A stretch of DNA of 64,000 bases from Wolfiporia cocos (Eukaryota > Basidiomycota > Agaricomycetes > Polyporales > Phaeolaceae). Under the pieces are notes generated by a model. That model made no database searches, had not been told where the DNA came from, and worked only from the letters and a program-made list of their open reading frames with translations. The stretch is from the NCBI GenBank assembly GCA_029448655.1, contig JACCLO010000005.1, forward strand, positions 4,030,001 through 4,094,000, in the 5' to 3' direction. This document shows, in pieces, positions 62,972 through 64,000 of this stretch. A program made the translations under genes and the position numbers. Each line of letters starts with the position of its first letter. The stretch's first letter is position 1.

Positions 62972-64000
62972 TCAGTCAAGCTGACGTGTGAGGGTCTCTG
63001 GAACACGGTGGTGAGACTTGTATCGACGAGAACTGAATGCCTGCACCTGTAATTGAGCATCTTTTGTGCCCAATCCTGAGTGATAAGCATCCATCCACCT
63101 AACAACCCGGTGCTCCCATTTCCAGATTGTCTCGACACTTACCGATGCCAGTGCATCTGGCATATTGGCTTGTAATATTGGAAACGTATAATCACAGTGG
63201 TTGCGGAGATACTTCTTGACAGCACCCCAGAAGTATTCAATGAAATTCAGCTCACAGTGATATTTTGGTAAAAATATGCACATGTGGCCTGCATTCTCAA
63301 TGACTTCCTGGACAAGAGTTTTCTGTTCCTTGAAGTCTGGCTGATTTTCGAGTATGTGCTTGGCACAGCAACTGATCACATCTGGGTCACATTTCCTGTG
63401 ACACTGCATTCGCAGTCCATCAACCTGGAGGCTTCGCTTGATGAGAATTTGTCGAATCCCTTTGGGAAGATTGGGATGATCAGGATGATTGTATGGAAAA
63501 TTCATTTGTTGGATAATTTTCTGATCATTCTTCATGAACCAGCCATCACGCATTTGTGCCTGCTTTCCACCAGGGCACAGATTCATGCGTGACACAAGAA
63601 GTGCATCCTCAGCGAAGGCAGAATGTCCTTGTGAGTGGTCAACAGCAATTAAGGCTTGGAATCCGGGGCCATGCAATTTTTCAAATGTCGGAATGATCTT
63701 TGTTTTCAGCTATGATCAATTATTTTGTGAGTCAAGTCTGCTACAGATTTGTCATGGCATACCTGGTTCACAAACATCTCACCGTTCCAGAAGCCATCAT
63801 GATTTTTACCATATTGAAGGCCTTGTCCCGCATCCTTCAACCAACCGAATGTGGAACAGATTACGTCGCTGCGGTGAATGCCCCTGCCGGGACCCTTTTT
63901 TTGTAGTGGCTGCTCACCTTTGAAAACCCAGCTTTTTTTGACACCATCATGTGCTTGGGCAGTCATTTTGTCATGCACCACAAACACCAGATGGCACTCG
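62972..64000 (-). CDS. DDE-superfamily transposase, 3' part, with one intron
   Basis: Exon 63763-64000 (continuing beyond the window) and exon 62972-63709, joined by a 53 bp GT-AG intron (63710-63762; GTATGC ... CTCAC ... ATAG) that keeps the frame between FVNQ and LKTKIIP. The acidic triad appears as D in VFVVHDKMTAQAHDG (about 63971), D in AVDHSQGH (about 63640) and E in CELNFIEYFWG (about 63238). The CELNFIE..WG block and the nearby CDPDVISCCAKHIL block are typical of the fungal DDE endonucleases related to Tc1/mariner. It would cut and paste its own DNA element. The frame has no internal stop in the window and ends RQLD; terminal inverted repeats are not visible here. Confidence 0.85.

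Overview
This window reads as a transposon graveyard and nursery from a filamentous fungus, most likely a basidiomycete. The evidence is Tf1/sushi-type chromodomain Ty3/Gypsy retrotransposons, short GT-AG introns (53-55 bp) in the few non-LTR genes, and a fungal-type DDE transposase. No intact cellular gene is visible. I name LTR families by letter. A has a 700 bp LTR and B a 620 bp LTR; both are autonomous. C (about 570 bp), D (about 1.09 kb), G (598 bp), H (394 bp) and J (707 bp) are seen only as solo LTRs. E (579 bp LTR) and F (254 bp LTR) are short non-autonomous elements.

Layout. 1-9482 is A1, a nearly complete family A element on the minus strand. 9483-10192 is a scrap of family B gag. 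10193-21439 is A2, a decayed family A element on the plus strand, so A1 and A2 lie head to head; A2 is interrupted by solo LTRs C, J, D and F. 21440-23262 is the 3' end of a family B element, with a C LTR in its LTR. 23263-24621 is a truncated intron-containing gene split by LTR H. 24901-27155 is a fold-back element containing a D-like LTR. 27486-30307 is a decayed minus-strand gene. 31.0-34.4 kb holds a microsatellite, a hairpin and two opposed minisatellite arrays with LTR G. 35859-40437 is a solo A LTR containing a D LTR and an E element, the latter containing an F element. 40744-61360 is a solo C LTR containing B1 (minus), which contains a solo A LTR and a complete B2 (plus). 61361-62971 has LTR-like debris. 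62972-64000 is the 3' part of a DDE transposase gene on the minus strand.

How the elements work. Families A and B share a three-ORF plan: an unnamed ORF1, Gag with a zinc knuckle, then Pol. Pol runs protease, reverse transcriptase, RNase H, integrase, chromodomain and a C-terminal dUTPase carrying all five trimeric-dUTPase motifs. Four families (A, B, E, F) have, 1-2 nt inside the 5' LTR, an 11-12 nt site exactly complementary to a stretch just downstream of the TATA box of the same LTR. That is the hallmark of Tf1-style self-priming instead of tRNA priming. Small E and F elements keep LTRs, self-priming site and polypurine tract but no proteins, so they presumably depend on larger relatives. 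The LTRs also share promoter grammar: a TGCGCACAGACC module, CATGTATATAA, then an inverted repeat whose arms differ between families but stay complementary.

Many nested insertions keep matching 5 bp target-site duplications and identical or near-identical LTRs, so much of the activity is recent. Decay is largely by CGA-to-TGA changes, solo-LTR formation and LTR-linked deletions.
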